Source of the DNA: CAZDWZ01 sp964509425 | GTDB taxonomy: Bacteria; Bdellovibrionota_C; UBA2361; SZUA-149; CAZDWZ01 | NCBI GenBank assembly: GCA_964509425.1 | Contig: CAZDWZ010000003.1 | Coordinates: forward strand, 1 to 64,000 | Direction: 5' to 3' | DNA length: 64,000 nt | Shown: in pieces, positions 17,677 through 25,710 of the stretch | Layout: each line of letters opens with the position of its first letter | How positions within the stretch are numbered: position 1 is the first letter of the stretch | The notes under the pieces: model-generated | What the model was told of the DNA's origin: nothing | Seen by the model: only the letters and a program-made list of their open reading frames with translations | The model's database searches: none | Program-made: the position numbers and the translations under genes

Positions 17677-17754
17677 AAAACCAAAAAACCTATTTCCTCT
17701 CGGCTTACCGCTTTCCCGTTTGAACGGGAAAGCGGTGCTGAGTTTGCTCGTTCT
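17677..17754. repeat. Upstream repeat with 13-base-pair perfect hairpin, copy 2
   Basis: Second copy of 16893-16971, with only a few differences. The perfect hairpin is at 17707-17736 and the loop is changed by one base. It lies about 100 bases upstream of zinc-ribbon gene 2. Between here and 18023 I see no gene or recognisable element. Confidence 0.8.
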
Positions 17755-18023
17755 CTAAGTTTGCCGTTTGCCGGCGTGGAAATGAACAACCCGCGAGATT
17801 TCGTTCTGAGAATGTTGTTCCACGGGATGGCTTTCAGGATCGGGTGTGTGCCTGAAGATTAATCCTTCGAGAGAAACCTGAATGAATTTGAGTTAGGTAG
17901 GAGAGTCTTCGTGACGGATCTGTGCGGGATGATGAACCTCTCCTGGGTGGTGTCGAAAGTCCGGTTGGAATTAATGAAAGAAATGGTCGGCTGGGAACGC
18001 GGTGCGATGGTCTCGCAACCGCG

Positions 18024-18047
18024 GGGAACTACTATTCGGTAGTTCCC
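18024..18047 (-). terminator. 3' hairpin of the gene at 18055
   Basis: GGGAACTAC (18024-18032) and GTAGTTCCC (18039-18047) are perfect inverted arms with a six-base loop, eight bases beyond the stop codon. No T-run follows on the minus strand, so it may stabilise the mRNA rather than terminate. Confidence 0.65.
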
Positions 18048-18054
18048 TGAACCC

Positions 18055-18564
18055 TCAGAGCGGCATCCAGACGCAGCTCGACTTCTGCTGTTCGAAAATG
18101 CGTTTCACCTCCGGCCAGCCCAGGTTCAAGACCTCGGTGATGTCGTAGTCGGTGCGCTGGCTGAGCGCCTCCCAACCGGCCCGGCTGAACATCGTGCTCG
18201 TCTGCTCGGTGAACCGGCGGGTCGGGTCGATGTCCGTGACCTGCTTGAACCCGAGCTCGAACTCCCAGCTGTAGTCGAGGGTGGCGTTCGGGTAGACGGC
18301 GCGGAGGAACGCGCCGAAGGTCTCGACCCCCATCGCGTTCGGGCAGCCGAGCACCTCGAGCATGGCGTACTCCACCGGCGTCCGCTTCAACTGCATGACG
18401 GGGACGATGCCGAAGTCCCACCCGCGCACATTCGTCGCGCGGAAGTGTTTGATGACGACCGGCACCCGGGCGGCGAGTCGGCAGTTCGCCGGCACGGCGC
18501 CCCGCGTGTAGGGGTGGCGAACGCAGTCCGTGCGGAGCCCCGCGAGCAAGTTCTCGAACCGCAA
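18055..18564 (-). CDS. Unknown small protein (cassette gene), TTG start
   Basis: 169 residues from a TTG at 18564, chosen because AAGGAG lies six bases upstream and because a large hairpin at 18595-18657 occupies what a longer reading (to 18774) would translate. Also, G/C-ending codons begin only near the TTG. Visible features are an Arg/Cys-containing N-terminus (LRTDCVRHPYTRG), VVIKHFRATNVRGWDFGIVP, and a C-terminal half with LDYSWEFELGFKQVTDIDPT. There is no signal peptide, membrane segment or known motif. Family not recognised. Confidence 0.6.
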   Translation of the reverse strand: MRFENLLAGLRTDCVRHPYTRGAVPANCRLAARVPVVIKHFRATNVRGWDFGIVPVMQLKRTPVEYAMLEVLGCPNAMGVETFGAFLRAVYPNATLDYSWEFELGFKQVTDIDPTRRFTEQTSTMFSRAGWEALSQRTDYDITEVLNLGWPEVKRIFEQQKSSCVWMPL

Positions 18565-18594
18565 GGCAAACTCCTTTGTCGAATAATGTGCTTC

Positions 18595-18657
18595 GGAGAA
18601 GAGCGATCCGTTGTGTCTCCTGCTTGTGTCAGGCATCGAAACAACGGACCACTCTCC
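18595..18657 (-). promoter_or_regulatory. Leader hairpin of the gene at 18055
   Basis: GGAG(AA)GAGCGATCCGTTGT at 18595-18614 pairs with 18641-18657 (ACAACGGA then CACTCTCC). This gives an 8-base-pair perfect stem plus an extension, about 20 bases upstream of AAGGAG. The remaining sequence up to 18956 shows no gene. Confidence 0.65.
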
Positions 18658-18956
18658 AGAACCTGAATTGACCATCGCTACGCAAAGAGGAGTCGGAAGA
18701 GAGCGGAATGAGGGTGTGACGACCGGAGAAGAGTTTTCCTCACTACCGTGAGAAATTCGGCGCACGGCTTTCACTCATAATATCCGGCCGGGGCTGTACG
18801 TCTCAAGCAGCTGAGAAACAGCGAGAAAATATTCTTGAAACAGGATGAAGACATAAACGCGCGCAGAATGCGTATGGGCGTTTTGGAGACGTGTGGCTTT
18901 CCTGCTGAGGGCGGGAAGCGAGAGGATCACGGAAGGCGTGAGAACAGGAGCTCAAG

Positions 18957-19014
18957 CGGATTGGGGCGCAGCGCAGGTCCGAAGACAAAAACCTGCGCAA
19001 GCACCTCCAATCCG
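18957..19014 (-). terminator. 3' hairpin of the gene at 19026
   Basis: Outer arms CGGATTGG (18957-18964) and CCAATCCG (19007-19014) and inner arms GCGCAGGT (18971-18978) and ACCTGCGC (18991-18998) are both exact 8-base pairs. It begins 12 bases after the stop codon. Confidence 0.7.
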
Positions 19015-19025
19015 AGCGAGTGGTG

Positions 19026-19454
19026 TTAGTACATCAGTAACTCCCACTCATGATCCGAGATCACCGCGACTCTGTCGCCAACCGCACAGGCATCGCTCTG
19101 ACCAACGTTCTTGAGGGCCCGGAACATGAGGTTGCTGAGCTCTGTTCCGGCCGAGGAAATCGTGATCCGCCAACAGGACGGTGAGGCCCCGATGCGAATG
19201 TCGTAACTCCTGAATCGCTCGCCGGCCTTAAACAACAGCGTCCGGTCGTCAACGACTCCCACGCTGCCTCTCGGCTTCGCCGGTTCGAGGATCGCCCCCG
19301 ATAGGCTCGCCATCAGGCTTCCGTTGATCCGCACCTCATCGATCACAACCGTGTAGAGGCGAGTGGGATTTTCGTCCCACGTCGCGAGTGCTTTCACCTC
19401 CACCCTAAATCCGGGAATCAGGATGCAGGTTGCTTCGTACGAGTTCGTTGCCAT
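19026..19454 (-). CDS. Unknown small protein (cassette gene)
   Basis: 142 residues from ATG at 19454, preceded by AGGGAGA five bases upstream. The alternating pattern (TCILIPGFRVEVKALATWD, RLYTVVIDEVRINGSLMASL, RTLLFKAGERFRSYDIRIG) suggests a beta-rich fold. It then ends in a helical piece (AGTELSNLMFRALKNV). No known motif, signal peptide or membrane segment. A longer reading to 19535 lacks a good ribosome-binding site. It is bracketed by hairpins on both sides and codons are G/C-ending. Confidence 0.6.
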   Translation of the reverse strand: MATNSYEATCILIPGFRVEVKALATWDENPTRLYTVVIDEVRINGSLMASLSGAILEPAKPRGSVGVVDDRTLLFKAGERFRSYDIRIGASPSCWRITISSAGTELSNLMFRALKNVGQSDACAVGDRVAVISDHEWELLMY

Positions 19455-19586
19455 CTGGTTCTCCCTTTGTTCGAAAACTGCGCTGCGTCCCCGGACGAGG
19501 TGATTGCATTCGAAGCTCACTCCGCGCGAAGACACGACTTCTCGTTCGACTCGAGGAGCCAGAGAGAAAGATCAGAATGAATGAAG

Positions 19587-19663
19587 GATTTGCCGACCCT
19601 CAGAATACCTCATGTCACCAATGCTTGAAATGGAACCGCAAGACATTCTGTTGACGGCAAATC
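19587..19663 (-). promoter_or_regulatory. Leader hairpin upstream of the gene at 19026
   Basis: GATTTGCCG (19587-19595) and CGGCAAATC (19655-19663) are exact complements. Further in, CAGAAT (19601-19606) pairs with ATTCTG (19645-19650). It lies about 130 bases upstream of the ATG. Confidence 0.6.
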
Positions 19664-19725
19664 AGCGGCAGTGTGAATGCGAACGCGAAACCTCGATGGT
19701 CTACAAAATAGAAATCAGGGGGGGA

Positions 19726-19797
19726 GTTTTCCATAGGGAGCTCTCTTAAGGTCGAGCCTCACTCTCGACCCTGAGAAGAGAGCTCGCTGTGGGAAAC
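19726..19797. repeat. 72-base imperfect inverted repeat
   Basis: The arms of about 31 bases run inward from GTTTTCC (19726) and GGGAAAC (19797). They include GAGCTCTCTT / AGAGAGCTC and GTCGAG / CTCGAC blocks that close a short loop. It lies between the gene at 19026 and the decayed gene at 19998. Nothing else is seen in the 543-base gap. Confidence 0.7.
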
Positions 19798-19997
19798 TTC
19801 GGTGGCGGGGGAAGAAGATGAACGAACGGAAACGAAGGCCCGGCGTTGTTTGAGAAGTATTTCAGGCGGGGAAGGAGTAGCGGTCGTTCGTCGGTGGGCG
19901 GCGGCACGGCCAGGCAAAACGAATCGAAAAAAGATTCCGAATCAAGAAAAAAGTGAAGAAAAGCAAGTAGAAAATATTCTCTCGTTGGAGTCGTCGT

Positions 19998-20463
19998 TTG
20001 GTCGAAATACTTTCAAGCCTTTCTGATATCGAAATCATCTCGCAGCTTTCTCAGCTCGTGAAAACTGAAAAGGAAGTCACGGAACAGATCGTTCGGCACT
20101 TTGCTGAGGTCGAGCGGCGACGCTGCTCTTTTGAACCCGCTTGCTCAGAGCGAGATACGAGACCGGATAAAAGTGGTTACGGTGAAAATCCCCGAAGCGT
20201 ATCCACGGCAAGCGAGTCTTCGTGCGAATGGCGGCGTTTCCGAGGAAACTACTTGATTCCGATCGGAAGTAAACTTGAAGGAAGAGAGCGAAGCAGCAGC
20301 GGAGAAGCTGTACCATGTCTCGTTTGCCGCGAACGAAGAGTTCATGCGGCAACTAGAGCGGGCGAAGGAGTTGAGCTTTCAGGGGAGCAAAGACGACCTC
20401 GCTTTGCAGAATGTGATTGGTAAGGCGCTGGGTGAATACTTGAAGCGGAAATGTCCCAAGTAA
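19998..20463 (+). pseudogene. Decayed HNH/DUF222-like protein gene
   Basis: The first frame gives an N-terminus of the type LSSLSDIEIISQLSQLVKTE then ILRHFAEVERRR-like helix (IVRHFAEVERRRC). The C-terminal piece in another frame (from 20275) reads AEKLYHVSFAANEEFMRQLE and ALQNVIGKALGEYLKRK. Both resemble a family of HNH-associated proteins common in Bdellovibrio-like genomes. In intact members several hundred residues, including the HNH nuclease motif, follow or lie between these parts. Here the middle is frameshifted, and the coding trace stops at 20463. A TTG start with no clear ribosome-binding site also fits decay. Confidence 0.65.
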
Positions 20464-20641
20464 CGGGAAGCGCGGCGCATAACTTGCATGCTGCTTATCA
20501 GGTGTTTCCGGCTGGATTCATGGATGCGTGCGTTGAACGGCGCCCGAAGTAGGCGCGGATGCGCCGTGGATTTACCGGATCTTAGCCGAAGAGCCAAAGC
20601 GACCGGAGACGTATGGGGTCGGACCGGTCACGTGTTCCGCC

Positions 20642-22579
20642 CTACGCCGCGGGCGCCTGCCGATAATGAATATCCCGTCGCCACGGTTGAAATCCGGCTT
20701 CGTCGATGTGACGTTCGATGATCCCTGAGTCAAGGCAGTAGGTTGTGCCAGCAGAGGAGACGACGTTCTCCTCGAACATGACGGAACCGAAGTCGTCGGC
20801 TCCAAATTCGAGAGCTGCTTGACCGATGGACGGTCCCATAGTCACCCAAGAGCTTTGCACGTGGTCGATGTTATCGAGGAAGAGCCGGGCGATCGATTGC
20901 ACTCTCAGATATTCACTCGACGAAGTGTCTCCGCGGGGGAGCTTCAGCTCCTCATCTTGGAATGGCCAGGTGATAAACGCGGTGAAACCTTTTGTGTCGT
21001 CTTGCAGACTTCGAAGTTTGTGAAGGTGAAGAATGCGATCGTCCCATGACTCCCGCACTCCGAACATCATCGTGCAGGTCGAGCGGAGCCCGAGCCGGTG
21101 GGCGGTGCGGTGAACCTCCAGCCATTCTTCAGTCGTGGACTTAAGACGCGCAATTTTGTTTCGCACGCGATCGACCAATATCTCAGCGCCTCCTCCAGGA
21201 AACGATCCTAGTCCCGCCGCAATGAGACGGGAAAGCGTTTCTTCGATCGAGATCCCAGAGACTCTCACGATGTGAATGATCTCATCGGCCGAGAGCGCAT
21301 GCAGGTTGATCGGGTAACGGGATTTTATCCATCGAAAGAGATCTTCGTAGTATTCAATGCCCAGTTCGGGATTGAGGCCGCCTTGGAGGAGAATCTGGAT
21401 TCCCCCGGCGGCCATCATGTCCTCGATCTTTTTCCCAATCTCTTCTTTTGAAAGAAGATATCCGCCGCTTTTTCCGGGCGCTCGGTAGAACGCGCAGAAT
21501 CGGCAGAAGACGTTACACACGTTGGTATAATTGATGTTCCGATCGACGATATAGGAGACTTTGTTGCTTCGAATGAGTCTCGTTCGGACTTCATTTGCGG
21601 CCAACGCCAGATCGGCGAGCGAGGCATTCGCCGCCAAATCAAGAGCATCGGCTGGAGAGATACGCTCACCGTTTGCGGCCCGGGCGAGAATTCCGTCGAT
21701 GGACGGCCGCCGGCTGTGCGTTACTTCGTCATCGAATTCGATAAGCGGTGCCGTCTGAGGAAAGACTCCGCATTCTATTCCCATCGCGCGGAATTCTTCC
21801 GCGCCGCGGAGAAATCTCGGCGAGAGAGAGTATGCGATGTGGGTTGAGACGTATCGTTCAGCAGAGACCCGCTCTGCTTCTGGCTGCGGGTTCTCCCGCC
21901 GGTCGATCCAACCTCTCGCGAGAATGCTTCGTTGGTTCAAACCATTTTCGAAACAGTCAATCAACTCGGCTTTTCTCTCTTCACTCAGACATCCCCGGCG
22001 CGCCGCCCAGACGGCGAAAATCATCGGGAGCTTCGTCGTGCTCGTCCACGCTTCGGCCAGATCCAGCACATAGGGGAATTGATTTCGAACTTCTCGCGCG
22101 GCATCCCCGATGAGGAGCGCCGCGGCTTTTCCGGAGACTTTTTTTATGGCGGCGTCCGCAGAGGTCCGGAAGTATTTGATCTCTTGCCAAGGTTTTCCCA
22201 TACGCGAGACGAGAACGCGAAACAGCGCGATGGAAGAACGCGTCGATTGATCCACATACACTTCTTCCACGTCTTGCGGAGGACAGTCGGAGAAGAGGAG
22301 CACGCTCGTTACGGGTTGGTCCGCCGCGATACCGAACGGAAGAAGCTCGAACCGGCTATCGCCACCCGCAAACCATTCAGCCACGGGAATAAGTGAGACT
22401 TCGCATTCATCTTCAAACAGCAATCGCGCGCATTCTGCGGGATGAGCTTCTGTGTAGGATACCCAGGGAAGATCCTTTGCCGGGGAGTAGGGAACGGAAT
22501 TCAGGAACGGCGCATTCGCGATGCGAATGAGATTAGTATCCCGGCGGCCGATTCTCCTGGCGGGTATCTTGATATTCAT
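20642..22579 (-). CDS. MqnA-MqnC fusion: chorismate dehydratase / dehypoxanthine futalosine cyclase
   Basis: 645 residues. Residues about 17-285 match MqnA (IRIANAPFLNSVPYS near the start, periplasmic-binding-protein fold), which makes 3-[(1-carboxyvinyl)oxy]benzoate from chorismate. Residues about 300-640 match the radical-SAM enzyme MqnC, with its [4Fe-4S] ligands C355, C359 and C362 (CNVFCRFC) and the motifs ILLQGGLNPELGIEYYEDLF and LGSFPGGGAEIL. These enzymes catalyse two non-adjacent steps of the futalosine pathway to menaquinone and are usually separate proteins. It overlaps the mqnE stop by one base (TAATG). No frameshift is seen at the junction. Confidence 0.88.
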   Translation of the reverse strand: MNIKIPARRIGRRDTNLIRIANAPFLNSVPYSPAKDLPWVSYTEAHPAECARLLFEDECEVSLIPVAEWFAGGDSRFELLPFGIAADQPVTSVLLFSDCPPQDVEEVYVDQSTRSSIALFRVLVSRMGKPWQEIKYFRTSADAAIKKVSGKAAALLIGDAAREVRNQFPYVLDLAEAWTSTTKLPMIFAVWAARRGCLSEERKAELIDCFENGLNQRSILARGWIDRRENPQPEAERVSAERYVSTHIAYSLSPRFLRGAEEFRAMGIECGVFPQTAPLIEFDDEVTHSRRPSIDGILARAANGERISPADALDLAANASLADLALAANEVRTRLIRSNKVSYIVDRNINYTNVCNVFCRFCAFYRAPGKSGGYLLSKEEIGKKIEDMMAAGGIQILLQGGLNPELGIEYYEDLFRWIKSRYPINLHALSADEIIHIVRVSGISIEETLSRLIAAGLGSFPGGGAEILVDRVRNKIARLKSTTEEWLEVHRTAHRLGLRSTCTMMFGVRESWDDRILHLHKLRSLQDDTKGFTAFITWPFQDEELKLPRGDTSSSEYLRVQSIARLFLDNIDHVQSSWVTMGPSIGQAALEFGADDFGSVMFEENVVSSAGTTYCLDSGIIERHIDEAGFQPWRRDIHYRQAPAA

Positions 22580-23691
22580 TACGCTGGCGCTCCGGAAGCT
22601 GATAGTTTCTCGGAGTCCTCGATGACCGAGTAGGTGGTTGTTCGCTCAACGGGTCTTCGCCCGATGTCCGTGATGAGCCTCTTGAGATCCGTGACGGTGA
22701 GCGCATTTGGAGTTTGGGAGCCCGCCATGTGGTATATCTTCTCCTCCGTGACAGTTCCGTCTAAATCGTTCGCGCCGAATCGTTGCGCCAGCTGCGCGGT
22801 CTTGATGCCGAGCATGATCCAGTACGCTTTGATGTGAGGAATGTTGTCGAGCAGAAGTCGGCTGACCGCGACAGTTCTCAAATCATCTGCACCCGTAGGC
22901 GCGCCGATCGCACCGAGGCGGTTGTTTTCAGGATGGTATGCGAGCGGAATGAATGCCTGGAAACCTCCGGTCTCTGCCTGAAGCGTGCGAAGACGCAAGA
23001 GGTGGTCGACTCGCTCTTCGAGAGTTTCAACCGTACCGTAGAGCATCGTGCAGTTCGTGTAGAGCCCAAGATTGTGCGCCGCACGGTGAACTTCCAGCCA
23101 GCCATCTGCCTCGACTTTGTCTCGACAAAGCTTCTTTCGCGCCCTCGGGGCGAAAATCTCGGCGCCGCCGCCGGGAAGCGATCCTAATCCGGCATCGACG
23201 AGCTGGGTCAGAACTTCCGTATAGGTCATGCCGAACTTCTCGGCGAAGTAATGTATTTCGACCGCGGTGAACGCTTTGATGTGGAGCATCGGGAAATTCT
23301 CGCGAATCGCCTCGAGAAGATTCACGTAATACGAGAACTCCAAGTCGGGGTTTAGGCCGTTCACGATATGAATTTCGGTCATGCCTGGTTGGTAGCGCTC
23401 GCGAATCCAGTTCATCGCGGTTTCCACACTCATCGTGTAGGCCTGCGGCATCCCTTCTTTTAGGCGGGCGAACGAACAGAAGAGGCAGTCAGCTTCGCAG
23501 ACGTTGGTGGAGTTTAGATGAAGATTTCTGTTGAAGTACGTGATGTCGCCGTGCAGCCGTTCACGCACAAGATTCGCGAGCTGTCCGACTGCCAGCAGAT
23601 CAGGATGCTGGAACAGGAATAAACCATCCTCCGCGGAGAGCGCTTCGCCTTCCCGGACCTTATCGTGAATCTGAATGAGCTGGTTCTTCAT
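22579..23691 (-). CDS. mqnE: Aminofutalosine synthase
   Basis: 370 residues. Radical-SAM cysteines C65, C69 and C72 (CEADCLFC) are followed by TEIHIVNGLNPDLEFSYY, GLGSLPGGGAEIF and the C-terminal IKAYWIMLGIKTAQLAQRFGANDLDGTV typical of MqnE. It joins the MqnA product to S-adenosylmethionine-derived adenosyl radical to give 6-amino-6-deoxyfutalosine. Its start overlaps the stop of the upstream gene at 23688 by four bases, and its own end overlaps the mqnA-mqnC fusion, so the operon is tightly coupled. Confidence 0.92.
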   Translation of the reverse strand: MKNQLIQIHDKVREGEALSAEDGLFLFQHPDLLAVGQLANLVRERLHGDITYFNRNLHLNSTNVCEADCLFCSFARLKEGMPQAYTMSVETAMNWIRERYQPGMTEIHIVNGLNPDLEFSYYVNLLEAIRENFPMLHIKAFTAVEIHYFAEKFGMTYTEVLTQLVDAGLGSLPGGGAEIFAPRARKKLCRDKVEADGWLEVHRAAHNLGLYTNCTMLYGTVETLEERVDHLLRLRTLQAETGGFQAFIPLAYHPENNRLGAIGAPTGADDLRTVAVSRLLLDNIPHIKAYWIMLGIKTAQLAQRFGANDLDGTVTEEKIYHMAGSQTPNALTVTDLKRLITDIGRRPVERTTTYSVIEDSEKLSASGAPA

Positions 23692-24830
23692 GAGAGGTCC
23701 TCGGAATAATGGAGCTTCACCGGAGTAGTCGAAAAAAGCTCTTCGACGTCGGTCATTTTTGGAATTTCAAGATGATTGGCGGTTTCGTCATTTACCGCAA
23801 CCACACCCAGATCGTTTGCGCCGAAACGGACGGCGAGGTCGGCGGCTTTGTGTCCGAATAGAGCTATCGGAGCCTGCACGAATTCAATTTCTGGCAGCAA
23901 GAGTCGGGCAAGGGCGACGGCCTTGAGCGCTTCGAGGCCAAGGGGATTTTCTGTGGCATTCAAGGTGCGATCGAGCACGGCCCGGAAGAGAGGGATCCAG
24001 CCCGCGCATGCCCCCGGCTTCGGAAGGATTTCCTTTCGGATTGCGAGAAGCTGATCGGTGAATCGCGGTGCGGCGGAGGTCGGCCGCCCAAGCCGGAAGA
24101 TATTCATATCGTGCGTGATGAAGCTTCGGAGGCCGAGCTCATTCGCGAATCGATGTGTTCGAAGCGAGGTTCCACCATAGATTGTGTCGATGTCGAGAGA
24201 TTCCAACATCGGCACGAATTGTTCGCGAAGGTAATCGCGGACGACCTTGTCGTCGTTCGGATTCTTCCCGTTCAACAAAAGCGCGTCCTTCACGTCTTTC
24301 GCGGAAGGACCGAGCAGTCGAATATTCCTCGGTGCAAGAGCGACGACTTCTTGCACAACCGATTGCAAGTCGGAGATTGCGAACTTGCCGTACCAACGGT
24401 CGAGAGTGATTTGAAAGCGAAGATGCTGCCGGTTTTCCATCGCCGGAGGAAATTCTCGCTCGAAGACTCGTTTTGTCTGCGAGATTGCTCCGGCACCGCC
24501 TTCGTTTTCGAGCCATTCTGATACCGGGAGGAAGAGCAGCGGGCGAACTTGCGCTACGGGCACAGCTCCGTATTCGTCTCGAAGGAGAAGGAGCTTGCCC
24601 AAAATCGGGAGAGATAATTCCTCGAGGGCATATGCTGTTTGCAATCCCGGCTCACGGTTCGTCGCGAGCGAGAGAACGAGCTCTGTCAATCCGAACTTTG
24701 CGAAGAGGTTCCAGGTGAACTCACCGAAACGTGCGCGACATTCATCCTCGGAGAGAGGTTGAAAGCGACTCCCATGGATTCCGGGTGTTCCCGAGTCGAG
24801 AGCCCGATCTTGAAACTGATGCTGATACAT
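23688..24830 (-). CDS. Cysteine-poor MqnE/MqnC-like protein lacking the radical-SAM motif
   Basis: 380 residues. The last 120 residues (ALARLLLPEIEFVQAPIALFGHKAADLAVRFGANDLGVVAVNDET) clearly resemble the C-terminus of MqnE (RLLLDNIPHIKAYW and RFGANDLDG). The middle has barrel-like segments (LGPSAKDVKDALL, DTIYGGTSLRTHRF). However, no CX3CX2C cluster is present and there are only two or so cysteines in the whole chain, so it cannot hold the radical-SAM iron-sulfur cluster. It overlaps mqnE by four bases, which implies a matching role in menaquinone synthesis, perhaps as a partner or a divergent enzyme. That role is inference. Confidence 0.72.
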   Translation of the reverse strand: MYQHQFQDRALDSGTPGIHGSRFQPLSEDECRARFGEFTWNLFAKFGLTELVLSLATNREPGLQTAYALEELSLPILGKLLLLRDEYGAVPVAQVRPLLFLPVSEWLENEGGAGAISQTKRVFEREFPPAMENRQHLRFQITLDRWYGKFAISDLQSVVQEVVALAPRNIRLLGPSAKDVKDALLLNGKNPNDDKVVRDYLREQFVPMLESLDIDTIYGGTSLRTHRFANELGLRSFITHDMNIFRLGRPTSAAPRFTDQLLAIRKEILPKPGACAGWIPLFRAVLDRTLNATENPLGLEALKAVALARLLLPEIEFVQAPIALFGHKAADLAVRFGANDLGVVAVNDETANHLEIPKMTDVEELFSTTPVKLHYSEDLS

Positions 24831-24832
24831 CT

Positions 24833-25468
24833 CTACACTTCACCTGAAGAAGAGACTCCCCAACGCGGGGAAATCTCTGAAAAAGCTCCTGCGTCACCGA
24901 CCTTCATGAGATCGATTACTCGCTGAACGATACCGTCGACGAGCTCCGCAACTGATTTCGGCTGATGATAAAAACCCGGCATCGCGGGAATGATGCTAAC
25001 ACCATGAACCCGGCTTAGCTTCAACATGTTCTCAAGGTGAATGGACGAGAGCGGCGTCTCCCTCGGAACAATGAGCAGCGGACGTTGTTCTTTGAGTGTC
25101 ACATCTGCGGCGCGGTGGATGAGATCGTCTGAGTACCCGTGCGCGATGGCGGCAAGCGACTTCATGCTGCACGGGATGACCACCATGCCTCGAACGGGAT
25201 AGGAACCCGACGCGATGCCAGCCCCGATATTTTTATTGTTGTGGAAGCGAACTTGTGGAGCAGCGGTTCCAAAAAGTTCTTCGGCGGAGACTCGTGCGGG
25301 TGAAAGCTCGAGGTTCTCCTCGTCTTTCATCACCCGGAATGCCGAATCTGAAATGACCACCTCGAGCGGTAGGCCCGGACAGGTGGTGGCGAGCACCTCA
25401 AGAAGACGTCGCCCATAGCAGATGCCTGAGGCTCCGGTGAGGGCGACTATCCAAGGAAGTTCTTTCAT
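24833..25468 (-). CDS. ubiX: Flavin prenyltransferase, UbiX family
   Basis: 211 residues from ATG at 25468; an upstream Met at 25504 is possible. The N-terminal ALTGASGICYGRRLLEVL is the family's flavin-binding start. The motifs GMVVIPCSMKSLAAIAHGYSDDLIHRAADVTLKEQRPLLIVPRETPLS and ENMLKLSRVHGVSIIPAMPGFYHQP are classic UbiX. It makes prenylated FMN for a UbiD-type decarboxylase. In futalosine menaquinone synthesis such a decarboxylase acts late on dihydroxynaphthoate, which fits this operon. It ends two bases before the start of the next gene. Confidence 0.9.
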   Translation of the reverse strand: MKELPWIVALTGASGICYGRRLLEVLATTCPGLPLEVVISDSAFRVMKDEENLELSPARVSAEELFGTAAPQVRFHNNKNIGAGIASGSYPVRGMVVIPCSMKSLAAIAHGYSDDLIHRAADVTLKEQRPLLIVPRETPLSSIHLENMLKLSRVHGVSIIPAMPGFYHQPKSVAELVDGIVQRVIDLMKVGDAGAFSEISPRWGVSSSGEV

Positions 25469-25710
25469 GGCAAGGACTTGAAATCCGCAAATAAAACTCG
25501 GCAATTTTGCGCACCAAACATATCACTAACGCTCCAAACACGCCATTGTGGCCCTGTTTTAGTGAGTGAATGTTCCCAGAGTCGGGCATGAGACAAGAAT
25601 CGGTTCATGAACGCCTCGCGAATATTATCTCGACGTCCCCGGTGTATTCGTAGATTTTGCGATTGAAGCAATGCTGCCGGAGCTTGCGGTCTATGATGGA
25701 GAGAAGTGAG

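Noticed and set aside
16384..17754. CRISPR array from the repeated blocks
   Set aside because: There are only two copies, about 790 bases apart, with genes between them and no regular short spacers.
20464..20641. Remaining part of the HNH gene
   Set aside because: All frames contain stops and no HNH-like residues are visible; only a weak GACCGG/CCGGTC hairpin, possibly the end of the menaquinone operon, is seen.
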